A stretch of 44,205 bases of DNA from Neobacillus dielmonensis (GTDB taxonomy: Bacteria > Bacillota > Bacilli > Bacillales > Cytobacillaceae): assembly GCF_000612665.1 (NCBI RefSeq), contig NZ_HG942067.1:1-44205 (forward strand). Direction: 5' to 3'. Positions 15,992-23,652 of the stretch are shown one piece after another. A program made the position numbers and the translations under genes. Under the pieces are notes generated by a model. It had not been told where the DNA came from. It did not search any database and saw only the letters and a list, made by a program, of their open reading frames with translations. Numbering within the stretch: the first letter of the stretch is position 1; each line of letters opens with the position of its first letter.

Positions 15992-16720
15992 ATGAAAACA
16001 CCAAATAATCAAGCTCGATTGCATTCGGAACGGTTTGAGGTTGCGTTTAATCAAGTTCACGATGCATTAAGAGACATCGTCAAAATAAACGATGATAGAT
16101 TTATAGTTTTGTTGAAGACTGGGGCAAAAAGGTACCAAATTATTGAAGCGTTTAAAAAAGATCTTGAGCAATATGCCAAGCTTCGAAATGCGATTGTTCA
16201 TGAAAAGAGGCAAATTGGCTATTATATTGCAGAACCGAATGCAAAGGTCGTCCATCATATTGAAAAAATTGCCAACATCTTCAGCCAGCCAAATTATGCA
16301 CTATCGATTGCATCTAAAAAGGTTGTTTCTTTTGAGTACGGTGACCCAATTTTAAAAGTGACGGATGCCATTAAGGAGCACGGGCTTTCCAAATTTCCGG
16401 TCTATCATAAAAATCATTGTGTTGGACTGCTAACAGCCGGGTCAGTCGTCAAATGGATGGCTGCTAACATGGATAACGGTTTAGTTCATTTAACCAACAT
16501 CCAAGTTTCAGACATTATGAAGTTTGAAAAGGAACAACGCGTTCAAGTTGTCTCAAAAGAGGTTAATATATTTGATGTCGAGAATATTTTCGAAGAAGCA
16601 CATAAAAATAAGATGAAGCTAGAAGCGGTGGTGATAACCGAACATGGAAAGTTAGACGAAAAACCGATAGGGATCATTCCTCCATGGGATTTAATAGAAA
16701 TTGATTATACGGTGGAATAA
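15992..16720 (+). CDS. CBS-domain protein with helical N-terminal domain
   Basis: About 242-aa soluble protein of unknown function. Residues ~10-75 are predicted helical, with the phrase KLRNAIVHE reminiscent of helical RNase-type (HEPN-like) or nucleotide-binding domains, but I do not recognise the family. Residues ~100-235 look like a CBS pair (HGLSKFPVYHKNHCVGLLTAGSVVKWM, then EAVVITEHGK...GIIPPWDLIEID), which usually binds adenine nucleotides. GGAG at 15982-15985 is 6 nt before the ATG at 15992; a GTG at 15980 with its own GGAGG is an equally possible start. It is convergent with the acidic protein gene, separated by a hairpin. Confidence 0.75.
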   Translation: MKTPNNQARLHSERFEVAFNQVHDALRDIVKINDDRFIVLLKTGAKRYQIIEAFKKDLEQYAKLRNAIVHEKRQIGYYIAEPNAKVVHHIEKIANIFSQPNYALSIASKKVVSFEYGDPILKVTDAIKEHGLSKFPVYHKNHCVGLLTAGSVVKWMAANMDNGLVHLTNIQVSDIMKFEKEQRVQVVSKEVNIFDVENIFEEAHKNKMKLEAVVITEHGKLDEKPIGIIPPWDLIEIDYTVE

Positions 16721-16725
16721 CAGGA

Positions 16726-16753
16726 AGGAGCATACTTAAGATGGTATGCTCCT
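16726..16753. terminator. Hairpin between convergent genes
   Basis: Perfect 10-bp stem AGGAGCATAC/GTATGCTCCT with an 8-nt loop, placed between the converging CBS and acidic-protein genes. Neither strand has a good T-run, so termination is probable rather than certain. Confidence 0.5.
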
Positions 16754-16762
16754 CGCTGAATA

Positions 16763-17518
16763 TTAAGGCAGATTATCAAAATCAAACTCGCTTAGCTGGT
16801 CCATGTGACTGGCAATCATAGCAATAATCGTACTCGCTTCTTCTTTGCTGAAAATAAAATGAGATTCATCTTTTATTAATTCATCATCTGTGGTCCAAAC
16901 ACGGTTCACTCGCCGAAGGACACCATCCCCCGTCTCCTCGACTACTCCAAATTGATAGGTAATCTCCACTTCATCCTTATGCTTAAACGCCGTCACCTCT
17001 GGTGTAGACCATTCGATATCAATTTCTTCAAAGATTTCATCTCGGTTATCCTGTTCTGCTTCATAATATTCCTCTTCGTCCTCATCGTCGGGTTCGTCAT
17101 CAAATTCTGATAATTTCATTTCGTCTGTCTCATCAACACAATCTTCTGACTCAAGGAATACACCGTCTGAGGTGAATTGATCGTCACCATTAATATAATC
17201 ATGAAGACTTTCATGGACTTCATCAATGATTTCCTCAATGTCTGAAAGAATGATTTTGACCGAATTACCCCGATCAACATCGAAGGAATCAATATAAAAT
17301 TCCTCATTGTCTGGGTCAAAAAATAATGTACAGAAATAATCACGGCCCAGCTCGTCTGTATCCTCATCCGCTGTCTCCACAAAAAACTCGATTCTTGGAT
17401 GCTTGGCAGCCCGCTCAATCGTCATATGCCCGATTTGGTCATATTCTTCACAAATTGACTCCAAGTGATCTTGTAATTCTCCGCATACCCGGTCAAACCA
17501 CTCTAATGACATCCGCAC
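16763..17518 (-). CDS. Highly acidic conserved-type protein of unknown function
   Basis: 251-aa soluble protein with no signal peptide or membrane segment. It appears to have an N-terminal globular part (~1-120, including FCTLFFDPDNEEFYIDSFD), a very acidic linker (~120-170, with DDEPDDEDEEEYYEAEQD), and a C-terminal beta-rich part (~172-251). The predicted pI must be very low. I do not recognise the family. Start: GTG at 17518 or ATG at 17512; both have AAAGGATGAGG upstream. It is convergent with the CBS gene and divergent from toxin locus 2. DNA mimicry is one possible explanation of the acidity, but nothing here demonstrates it. Confidence 0.7.
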   Translation of the reverse strand: MRMSLEWFDRVCGELQDHLESICEEYDQIGHMTIERAAKHPRIEFFVETADEDTDELGRDYFCTLFFDPDNEEFYIDSFDVDRGNSVKIILSDIEEIIDEVHESLHDYINGDDQFTSDGVFLESEDCVDETDEMKLSEFDDEPDDEDEEEYYEAEQDNRDEIFEEIDIEWSTPEVTAFKHKDEVEITYQFGVVEETGDGVLRRVNRVWTTDDELIKDESHFIFSKEEASTIIAMIASHMDQLSEFDFDNLP

Positions 17519-17671
17519 CTCATCCTTTCAAAAGTAATCGAGGTTATTATTTCCGACAATTCAAATATTATGTTATATTAGTTGGTGCAGAATGAAAGAA
17601 AGGTATTACCTAAAGGGGAGATTAATCATAGATCCTACAAAACGGACTGGTGTCAATTTCCATTGAATAGT

Positions 17672-17700
17672 TAGACAATCCTTTACTGGGGCTTTATAAT
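17672..17700 (+). promoter_or_regulatory. Sigma-A promoter of toxin locus 2
   Basis: TAGACA (17672-17677), a 17-nt spacer and a perfect TATAAT (17695-17700). It corresponds in position to the promoter of toxin locus 1. Confidence 0.78.
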
Positions 17701-17721
17701 AAAAAAGTACAGCAAATAGCT

Positions 17722-17760
17722 GGGTGGCGGCGGCACTCCTTTTAGAAAGGGGGTGACGCC
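17722..17760 (+). promoter_or_regulatory. Toxin 2 leader: anti-Shine-Dalgarno hairpin
   Basis: GGCGGCACTCCTTT (17729-17742) pairs with AAAGGGGGTGACGCC (17746-17760) around a 3-nt loop, with one mismatch, one wobble and one bulge. This hides the ribosome binding site. GGGTGG just upstream (17722-17727) is complementary to CCACCC at 17860-17865. Confidence 0.72.
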
Positions 17761-17762
17761 TG

Positions 17763-17858
17763 ATGCTGACTGTCTACGAAGGAATCAGTCTGATGATTGG
17801 TTTTGGAAGTCTAGTTGTAGCGGTTATCGCAGTTGTTATTTCTCATAAAAAGAAATAA
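17763..17858 (+). CDS. Putative holin-like type I toxin, 31 aa
   Basis: A 31-residue peptide: MLTVYEGISLMIG followed by FGSLVVAVIAVVISHKKK. One transmembrane helix (~8-27) and a Lys-rich tail place it in the same holin-like toxin family as 6963-7046 (shared TVYxG start, basic end). GAAAGGGGGTGA (17745-17756) serves as ribosome binding site but is locked in the leader hairpin. It has its own promoter and terminator. Regulation by an antisense RNA is typical of such toxins but is not shown here; I found no convincing minus-strand promoter. It sits 5' of the glycolate oxidase operon without evident functional link. Confidence 0.78.
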   Translation: MLTVYEGISLMIGFGSLVVAVIAVVISHKKK

Positions 17859-17892
17859 CCCACCCCGCTCTTGAGCCAAGTTGGGTGGATTA
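17856..17892 (+). other. Toxin 2 stop-codon hairpin
   Basis: TAACCCACCC (17856-17865, starting with the stop codon) pairs with GGGTGGATTA (17883-17892), with one mismatch. The loop contains TTGAGCC, also present in the loop at locus 1. Confidence 0.65.
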
Positions 17893-17931
17893 TTTCTCCC
17901 TCTGTGCCGCTGCACTTTGCAGTTGCTGTAC

Positions 17932-17966
17932 AAGAGCTCTCGGCCCGCCAGCCGAGGCTCTTTTTA
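17932..17966 (+). terminator. Terminator of toxin locus 2
   Basis: GAGCTCTCGGC and GCCGAGGCTC form a GC-rich stem with one bulge, followed by TTTTT. Confidence 0.82.
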
Positions 17967-18038
17967 GTATATGGTGTTTATAAATTAATTATATATAGAG
18001 AATGAAGAGATGTAAAGGAAAGACATGCCGTGTTTATC

Positions 18039-18067
18039 TTGCATAGCATCGTCTGCTTTTATACAAT
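18039..18067 (+). promoter_or_regulatory. Candidate sigma-A promoter of glcEFD
   Basis: TTGCAT (18039-18044), a 17-nt spacer and TACAAT (18062-18067), leaving a ~110-nt untranslated leader before glcE. No operator was recognised. Confidence 0.65.
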
Positions 18068-18181
18068 AAGATTAAGGTGTTTTATAACAGTCTTCAACCA
18101 TCCGGCAGTACCATCGTCTACCGTTTTATTAGCCTTTATGAATTCAGAATATTATAAAATATCAAAACAAGGAGGAGGAAG

Positions 18182-19507
18182 ATGGTAACAGACGAACTGA
18201 TTGCCAAAATAAGCTCCACATATCCAGAATTAGAAATTGAGAATGGACTAGTGAGTATTCATCCATTGGGGAATGACGGCAAGGTTGTCGTTTATCCCCA
18301 AACAGAAGAGGAAATTGCTAGTGTCCTTAGATTTGCAAATGAAAACCAGAATAGTGTGGTTGTCATGGCCGGAGGTTCAAAAAGAGGCTGCGGCGGTTTA
18401 GAAGAGTCTGCTGAGATTTTACTATCGTTGGAAAAGTATAAAGGCATTGTTGAGCATACTCTTGGTGATATGACCTTAACTGTGAAAGCTGGGACTCCAT
18501 ATAAAGAGATTCAGAATTATATAGCAGGATTTAATCAAAAAATTCCCCTTGACCCCTATGCTTTAGAATATGCAACAATTGGTGGAGTAGTTTCCGCCAA
18601 TGACAGCGGTCCAAAACGGCTCGGTTACGGCTCTGCTCGTGATAGCGTCATTGGCATGCGAATCGTTTATCCCGATGGCACGGTAATCCGAACGGGAGGG
18701 AAAACGGTTAAAAACGTGGCCGGATATGATTTTAATAAATTGTTTATCGGATCGATGGGAACACTTGGCGTCATCACTGAAATAACCCTCAAACTTAGAC
18801 CTTTACAAAAATATGAGAGTCTTGTACTAGTAACCTTCCCAGATGGGAACCCCGAAGAAATTTATTCTTTTTCCGTCACCTTCTTAAATACAGTCATGGA
18901 ACCAACTGCATTAGAACTTTTGAGTCCAGCATTATCAGAAAAATTAACCGGACATTCCTGTTTTACTCTTGCCGTCTGCTTTGAGGATGTGGAAAGTGCA
19001 GTCCGGTACCAGGTAGAATTTATTGAAAAACTAAAACCGGATACTTCGGGTTTTTCTGTCCTACATCAGGAGAGCGCTAGGGCATTTTGGAATTTATTAA
19101 CCAAAATTCCACCTAATGGTGCAGTGGAATATACAGGGCCAGAAACGAGGGCCTCTGTAAAAATTGGCGTAAAAAACTTAGATGTTATAAAAGTCATGAA
19201 GGAAAGCCATTTGCTTCAAGACCGTTATAATCTCGATATTGAAGCCCATGGTGGATTGGGTCATGGCATCGCCCGGATCTATCTGAACGGGGCCAGCGAC
19301 GATGTGATGAATGCGATAGGGATATTGAGAACATTTGCAGAAAAATTAGGCGGCTATGCTGTCTTGACCCATTTGCCATTGGTCCTTCGCCGACAAATAG
19401 ACGTCTGGGGACCAAAACCTGCCTATTCTTTCCTATTTGATGGCATTAAATCAAAAATTGACCCAAAGCGAATACTGAATCCAAAACGTTTCGTAGGAGG
19501 GATATAA
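18182..19507 (+). CDS. glcE: Glycolate oxidase subunit GlcE (FAD-binding)
   Basis: FAD-binding subunit of the membrane-associated glycolate oxidase complex, which oxidises glycolate to glyoxylate with electrons passed on to the respiratory chain. The N-terminal FAD_binding_4 fold is recognisable (VVVMAGGSKRGCGG; YATIGGVVSANDSGPKRLGYG; KTVKNVAGYDFNKLFIGSMGTLGVI), followed by an FAD-oxidase C-terminal domain ending IDPKRILNPKRF. 441 aa is longer than E. coli GlcE (~350). GGAGGAGG lies right before the ATG at good distance. It is the first gene of glcE-glcF-glcD; glcF begins 1 nt after its stop, indicating a single transcript and translational coupling. Confidence 0.9.
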   Translation: MVTDELIAKISSTYPELEIENGLVSIHPLGNDGKVVVYPQTEEEIASVLRFANENQNSVVVMAGGSKRGCGGLEESAEILLSLEKYKGIVEHTLGDMTLTVKAGTPYKEIQNYIAGFNQKIPLDPYALEYATIGGVVSANDSGPKRLGYGSARDSVIGMRIVYPDGTVIRTGGKTVKNVAGYDFNKLFIGSMGTLGVITEITLKLRPLQKYESLVLVTFPDGNPEEIYSFSVTFLNTVMEPTALELLSPALSEKLTGHSCFTLAVCFEDVESAVRYQVEFIEKLKPDTSGFSVLHQESARAFWNLLTKIPPNGAVEYTGPETRASVKIGVKNLDVIKVMKESHLLQDRYNLDIEAHGGLGHGIARIYLNGASDDVMNAIGILRTFAEKLGGYAVLTHLPLVLRRQIDVWGPKPAYSFLFDGIKSKIDPKRILNPKRFVGGI

Positions 19508-19508
19508 G

Positions 19509-20873
19509 ATGGGTCTCCCTGAACTGGAGCAAAACCGGCCTTGTAATTCAGCTGGTTTAGGAAATTATTTATGGAATGATCCACCAAAAGAATATAAATG
19601 GGCTGATTGCGTTCACTGTGGTTTATGCTTAGAAGCCTGTCCGACCTATGAACAATTGGGACAGGAGCAGCATTCACCGCGCGGCCGTGTTCACCTGATT
19701 AAATCAGTTGCTGAAGGTAAGCTGCAGGTCAACGAGGCGTTTGCTGATCCGGTATTTCAGTGCTTAGATTGCCGCGCCTGTACAACTGCTTGCCCGGCAA
19801 GCGTCGATGTCGGCGGTTTGATCGAGGAGGCCAGGGGTCAAGTCAGGCAGGCGATGCCGCTCTCTGGCTGGAAGGCTATGGCCAGCAAGTTTTTACTCGA
19901 AACCCTGTTTCCCCATCATGAGCGTTTAGAAGCAGCGGGTGGATTATTAAAATTTTATCAAAAAAGCGGGCTCCAGAAAGTGGTTCGCAAAACAGGGCTG
20001 ATTAACATAATGCCGGACCATTTAATAGAAATGGAGTCGATCATGCCTGAGGTGAAAACTTCTGTCCGAAAAAAATACAAGGATATCAACGTCATTAAGG
20101 CAAAAGAGAAGACCAAGCGCCAGGTGGCGATGCTGACAGGCTGTATTATGGATGTGATGTTCAGCGATGTTAATCAGGCAACCATTAATGTCCTGACACG
20201 TAACGGAAATGATGTATTGATTCCTAAAAATCAAACTTGCTGTGGGGCACTGCATGTTCATGCCGGTGACCGGGAAATGGGCAGGAAGCTCGCCAAACAA
20301 AATATTGAAGCATTCGAGAGTTCCGAAAAGGTAATTGTTAATGCCGCAGGTTGTGGCTGTATGCTAAAGGAGTATCCAGAACTGTTTCATGAAGAACCGG
20401 AATGGTATGAGCGAGCTCAAGAATTTTCCGCAAAAGTGGAAGATATAGCGAAATATCTCTACGATACAGGTTATGAGATTCCGAAGGCGGAATTAAAGAC
20501 ACGGATTACATATCACGATGCTTGCCATCTAGCTCATGGTCAAGGCATCCGCGAAGAGCCTCGTGATTTGCTTCTGCATATTCCCGGAGTGGAAATGGTC
20601 TCTATGCCAAATGCGGACCGCTGCTGTGGCAGTGCCGGAGTCTACAACCTCACTCATCCGGAAATGGCTTCGGCGGTATTAGAAAGCAAGATGACCCATA
20701 TACCGGAGGATGTGGAGATGATTTCGATGGGCAACCCGGGCTGTATGCTGCAAATGGCAGTTGGTGTACAGAAGTATGGCAGGAATCAAAGGGTAGTTCA
20801 TACCATCCAACTGCTGGACTGGGCATATCAAAAGGAAGAAGTGCAAGGGGGCAAGAATCATGGCACGAAATAA
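19509..20873 (+). CDS. glcF: Glycolate oxidase iron-sulfur subunit GlcF
   Basis: Electron-transfer subunit. Two ferredoxin-like 4Fe-4S motifs are visible: C34-x2-C37-x2-C40-x3-C44 and C85-x2-C88-x2-C91-x3-C95. Two CCG (cysteine-rich) domains follow, marked by TCCGALHVHAG and DRCCGSAGVYN, as in heterodisulfide-reductase-like proteins. 454 aa. GTAGGAGGG overlapping the end of glcE supplies the ribosome binding site. The stop overlaps the start of glcD by 14 nt. The fit to GlcF is strong; LutA/LldE-type lactate subunits are excluded because those are shorter and lack the N-terminal double ferredoxin motif. Confidence 0.93.
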   Translation: MGLPELEQNRPCNSAGLGNYLWNDPPKEYKWADCVHCGLCLEACPTYEQLGQEQHSPRGRVHLIKSVAEGKLQVNEAFADPVFQCLDCRACTTACPASVDVGGLIEEARGQVRQAMPLSGWKAMASKFLLETLFPHHERLEAAGGLLKFYQKSGLQKVVRKTGLINIMPDHLIEMESIMPEVKTSVRKKYKDINVIKAKEKTKRQVAMLTGCIMDVMFSDVNQATINVLTRNGNDVLIPKNQTCCGALHVHAGDREMGRKLAKQNIEAFESSEKVIVNAAGCGCMLKEYPELFHEEPEWYERAQEFSAKVEDIAKYLYDTGYEIPKAELKTRITYHDACHLAHGQGIREEPRDLLLHIPGVEMVSMPNADRCCGSAGVYNLTHPEMASAVLESKMTHIPEDVEMISMGNPGCMLQMAVGVQKYGRNQRVVHTIQLLDWAYQKEEVQGGKNHGTK

Positions 20874-22320
20874 ATTGGATACAAATGACCCTCATATACT
20901 TCACTTAGCGAAACTGGTTTCTGGACCAAACGCCATTCTGTATAAGCAGGAAGATTTGCTCGCCTATGATTGTGATGGGTTTACGATTGAGAGACATTTG
21001 CCGCGGGCAGTTGTTTTTCCAAATAACACAGAAGAGGTAGCAAAGATTGTGAAGTTTTGCTCGGAAAATAAGCTTCCGTTTTTGGCACGTGGAGCCGGAA
21101 CGGGACTAAGCGGCGGAGCCGTACCATTAAATAACGAAATCATCATTAGTTTGGTTCGGATGAAGCGGCTGCTTGAAGTGGATTTCGAAAACCGCCGTGC
21201 TGTTGTTGAACCTGGCTATGTTAATTTAAAGTTGACGAATTCAATTGCTGATAAAGGTTATTATTATGCTCCAGATCCATCGAGCCAATATGCATGCACA
21301 ATAGGTGGAAACGTGGCGGAAAATGCTGGCGGGGCCCATTGCTTGAAATATGGGGTTACTACAAATCATATTTTAGGCCTGGAGGTTGTACTGCCAAATG
21401 GAGATGTGATGGAAATTTCCCCTAATGGGATTGCTGATTTTCCGGGTTATGATTTGCTCGGCTTGCTGACTGGCTCAGAAGGCACCTTGGGGATCGTGAC
21501 TAAAATAACGGTTCGAATTTTAAAAAATCCGGAAGCAAAGCAAACCGTTCTGGCCTATTTCGACCGAGTCCAGGACGGAAGCCAGGCTGTCTCAAATATT
21601 ATTTCCGCAGGTATTGTTCCGGCTGCCTTAGAAATGATGGATAAGGTTGCAATCGAAGGTGTGGAAGCAGCAGCCTTTCCAGTTGGCCATCCTAAGGACA
21701 TTGCCGCAGTGTTATTAATTGAGGTTGATGGGATTGCAGCCGGTATAGATGAACAGATTCAGCTGATTTTGGATGTTTGCAAAAAAAGCCATGTTCGCGA
21801 GGTAAAAGTGGCAGAAGACGAAGCAGAACGGGCCAGATGGTGGGCAAACCGTAAAACTGGGTTTGGCGCCATGGGGGCGATCTCCCCTGATTACTTGGTC
21901 CAGGATGGAGTCATTCCCAGAAGTAAGCTGCCCGAAGTTTTAGAGCGCATCCATAAAATTAGTGAAGAATCTGGCTTGAGGATTGCCAACATTTTTCATG
22001 CTGGAGATGGAAATCTTCACCCACTAGTTTTGTTTGATTCGAGAGTACCCGGAGATACCGAAAAGGCCATTCGAGCGGGTAGTGCATGTTTAAAGGCCTG
22101 CGCAGATGCTGGAGGATCGATTACCGGTGAACACGGGGTCGGCATTGAGAAAAAAGAGGAAATGCGATTTGTCTTTAATGATGATGAAATCAAAGCACAA
22201 ACTGATATTCGAGATGTATTTAATCCAGACCGGCTGTTAAATGCCGGGAAGTTATTTCCTACACCGAGCCGCTGTGCCGAAATGAAGCAGGAACTGAAAA
22301 GACCAGAACATGCCAAGTAG
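20860..22320 (+). CDS. glcD: Glycolate oxidase catalytic subunit GlcD (FAD-linked)
   Basis: Catalytic flavoprotein of the VAO/FAD_binding_4 family that oxidises glycolate (or D-lactate-type 2-hydroxy acids). Marks: FLARGAGTGLSGGAVP, CTIGGNVAENAGGAHCLKYG, the C-terminal GDGNLHPLVLFD with the active-site histidine, and GEHGVGIEKK. 486 aa is typical. It overlaps glcF by 14 nt, and its ribosome binding site AAGGGGG (20844-20850) lies inside glcF, so the two are coupled. Ends at a strong terminator. The gene order E-F-D differs from the E. coli D-E-F order. Confidence 0.92.
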   Translation: MARNKLDTNDPHILHLAKLVSGPNAILYKQEDLLAYDCDGFTIERHLPRAVVFPNNTEEVAKIVKFCSENKLPFLARGAGTGLSGGAVPLNNEIIISLVRMKRLLEVDFENRRAVVEPGYVNLKLTNSIADKGYYYAPDPSSQYACTIGGNVAENAGGAHCLKYGVTTNHILGLEVVLPNGDVMEISPNGIADFPGYDLLGLLTGSEGTLGIVTKITVRILKNPEAKQTVLAYFDRVQDGSQAVSNIISAGIVPAALEMMDKVAIEGVEAAAFPVGHPKDIAAVLLIEVDGIAAGIDEQIQLILDVCKKSHVREVKVAEDEAERARWWANRKTGFGAMGAISPDYLVQDGVIPRSKLPEVLERIHKISEESGLRIANIFHAGDGNLHPLVLFDSRVPGDTEKAIRAGSACLKACADAGGSITGEHGVGIEKKEEMRFVFNDDEIKAQTDIRDVFNPDRLLNAGKLFPTPSRCAEMKQELKRPEHAK

Positions 22321-22344
22321 TGTTTGTGTGGTTAGCTAGCCATG

Positions 22345-22370
22345 AAAAAGCCCTTGAACAGGGCTTTTTT
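22345..22370 (+). terminator. Rho-independent terminator of glcEFD
   Basis: AAAAAGCCCT/AGGGCTTTTTT, a 10-bp stem with a 5-nt loop and a T6 tail. It could also act on the opposite strand because of the A-run. Confidence 0.95.
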
Positions 22371-22411
22371 ATCTGGCTTGTTATAAGAACGGCAGCTAGA
22401 AAAAAGCCAAT

Positions 22412-22834
22412 CTATAGTTTTTGACCGCTTTCAAAGGCTTCAATTTTCGATCGGACAAAATCGGGAACAGGTCTGGAGTTTTTCATGACCGGATCAAAGC
22501 TAACATAAATGATTTCGGCTAATAGAATCGGTTCTACCTCTTCTTCTCTAGTAATCAAACAATTCATGGTCATACTAGTATTGCCGATTTTGGACATCTT
22601 GCACCAGATCGTTAACCAGTCATTCAAACGAGCAGGTTGTTTATACTCTAAGGTTGACTTTGCCAAGACAAAGTCGAAATCAGTTTCACTAAAATTTAAA
22701 TTTAATCCCTCATGAAAATATTCCGTGACCGCGACATCAATATACGTCAAATAATGGGCATTAAAAACAATTTTTTGCCCGTCAATCTCCGAATAACGAA
22801 CTTTCAGCTTATGGAAAAACCGATACCCGTCCAT
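22412..22834 (-). CDS. Acyl-CoA thioesterase (4HBT hot-dog fold, YbgC-like)
   Basis: 140-aa hot-dog-fold thioesterase predicted to hydrolyse acyl- or hydroxybenzoyl-CoA thioesters in the cytosol. The active-site segment RYSEIDGQKIVFNAHYLTYID carries D18 and the N25-A-H27-Y pattern of the 4HBT group. 140 aa is standard for the family. GAGGTGAT sits 3 nt before the ATG at 22834 on the minus strand. It is convergent with glcD. A Fur-box-like palindrome lies 39-53 nt upstream. Natural substrate unknown. Confidence 0.86.
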   Translation of the reverse strand: MDGYRFFHKLKVRYSEIDGQKIVFNAHYLTYIDVAVTEYFHEGLNLNFSETDFDFVLAKSTLEYKQPARLNDWLTIWCKMSKIGNTSMTMNCLITREEEVEPILLAEIIYVSFDPVMKNSRPVPDFVRSKIEAFESGQKL

Positions 22835-22872
22835 AAATCACCTCATTTCATTATGTATACGTTGTTTATCAG

Positions 22873-22887
22873 TGATAGTCATTATGA
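22873..22887 (-). promoter_or_regulatory. Fur-box-like palindrome upstream of the thioesterase gene
   Basis: TGATAGTCATTATGA matches the 7-1-7 Fur consensus TGATAATnATTATCA at 12 of 14 specified positions. It overlaps a weak minus-strand promoter (TTGTTA, 18-nt spacer, TATCAC). This is a prediction only; other Fur-family regulators have similar sites. Confidence 0.4.
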
Positions 22888-23078
22888 TGACTTTATAACA
22901 AATTTTACCATATGCATCTGCTATTGAGAAATAAAAAACCTGGTTAACCAAGCTTTTGTTTTTTATATAGAATTTTTTTCAGCTACGCCAACTATGGAGA
23001 AGGCAATCATGTCCTTAATAACATAGCATTTTCACATTAGAGAAGGGAAAGGACAGCAATCCTTTCCCAATTTAACAG
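22888..23078. other. Intergenic region with hairpins
   Basis: GGGAAAGGA/TCCTTTCCC (23045-23068) forms a perfect 9-bp hairpin just beyond the stop of the Ser-rich gene and is its likely terminator, though without a T-run on that strand. A weaker hairpin with A- and T-runs lies near 22934-22963. I see no gene here. Confidence 0.5.
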
Positions 23079-23420
23079 CTACCTACGCTTCCTTTTTCGC
23101 TTATAGACCCACATATTACCGTCCTTCCAACAGCTTTGTATTTTATATCTCCCATCATCACTTGTGTACCATTCCGTACAAACGAGATCATCGGGACATT
23201 TTCCTGTTGAAAAATGGCTACTGCTGGAAGACTCTGTACTGCTCGATTCAAAGCTGTTCAAGTGAGAACTGCTGGATTCTGAACTGGAACTGCTGGACTC
23301 ATCTTGCATTCTGCCAGGGGTTTGGGCAGTTCCTAAAACAATCCTATCCCAAAAGTTGTGATGCCTTGTTTCATGAGATGAACTTTCGAATTCCTGATGC
23401 GGCATATTTGTATCTGCCAT
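23079..23420 (-). CDS. Serine-rich low-complexity protein of unknown function
   Basis: 113-aa protein. Residues ~1-40 are His/Gln-containing, residues ~41-72 are almost only Ser, Glu and a few His/Thr (runs such as SSSSSSESSSS), and the C-terminal ~40 residues form a small Cys-containing module (CPDDLVCTEWYTSDDG...IQSCW) ending in the basic tail KRKRKRR. It has no signal peptide. AAGGAGGTG lies 7 nt before the ATG, so translation should be strong. The composition recalls spore-coat or other surface proteins of Bacillaceae, but I do not recognise the family. It is transcribed divergently from cls. Confidence 0.75.
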   Translation of the reverse strand: MADTNMPHQEFESSSHETRHHNFWDRIVLGTAQTPGRMQDESSSSSSESSSSHLNSFESSSTESSSSSHFSTGKCPDDLVCTEWYTSDDGRYKIQSCWKDGNMWVYKRKRKRR

Positions 23421-23652
23421 TTATTGCACCTCCTTAAAATAATAAAGGGAGTACGAATAGTAAATTACCTTTATGAAGCAACTCCTCTTTTACCAATTTA
23501 CGTCTCAAATCACTTTTTGTATCGGACAATCGCCTAAGTTTGGAAAAATTGCCTAAGAATGCAACATTTTTCTGGATTAGGTAACAAAAACTTTCCTAAA
23601 AAAGTGATTAAACATATACTAATCTTATTATGAAATTTTGAAAGGAACCGAC
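23421..23652. other. Divergent promoter region with repeated CCTAA half-sites
   Basis: This spacer lies between the Ser-rich gene (minus) and cls (plus). CCTAA occurs at 23533, 23552 and 23595 and inverted (TTAGG) at 23577. The first two are 19 bp apart and embedded in similar octamers (CGCCTAAG, TGCCTAAG). Possible regulator sites; no clear promoter could be assigned. Confidence 0.35.

Noticed and set aside
17970..18181. Riboswitch or structured leader before glcEFD
   Set aside because: The ~110-nt leader shows no strong stem-terminator arrangement or recognised aptamer.
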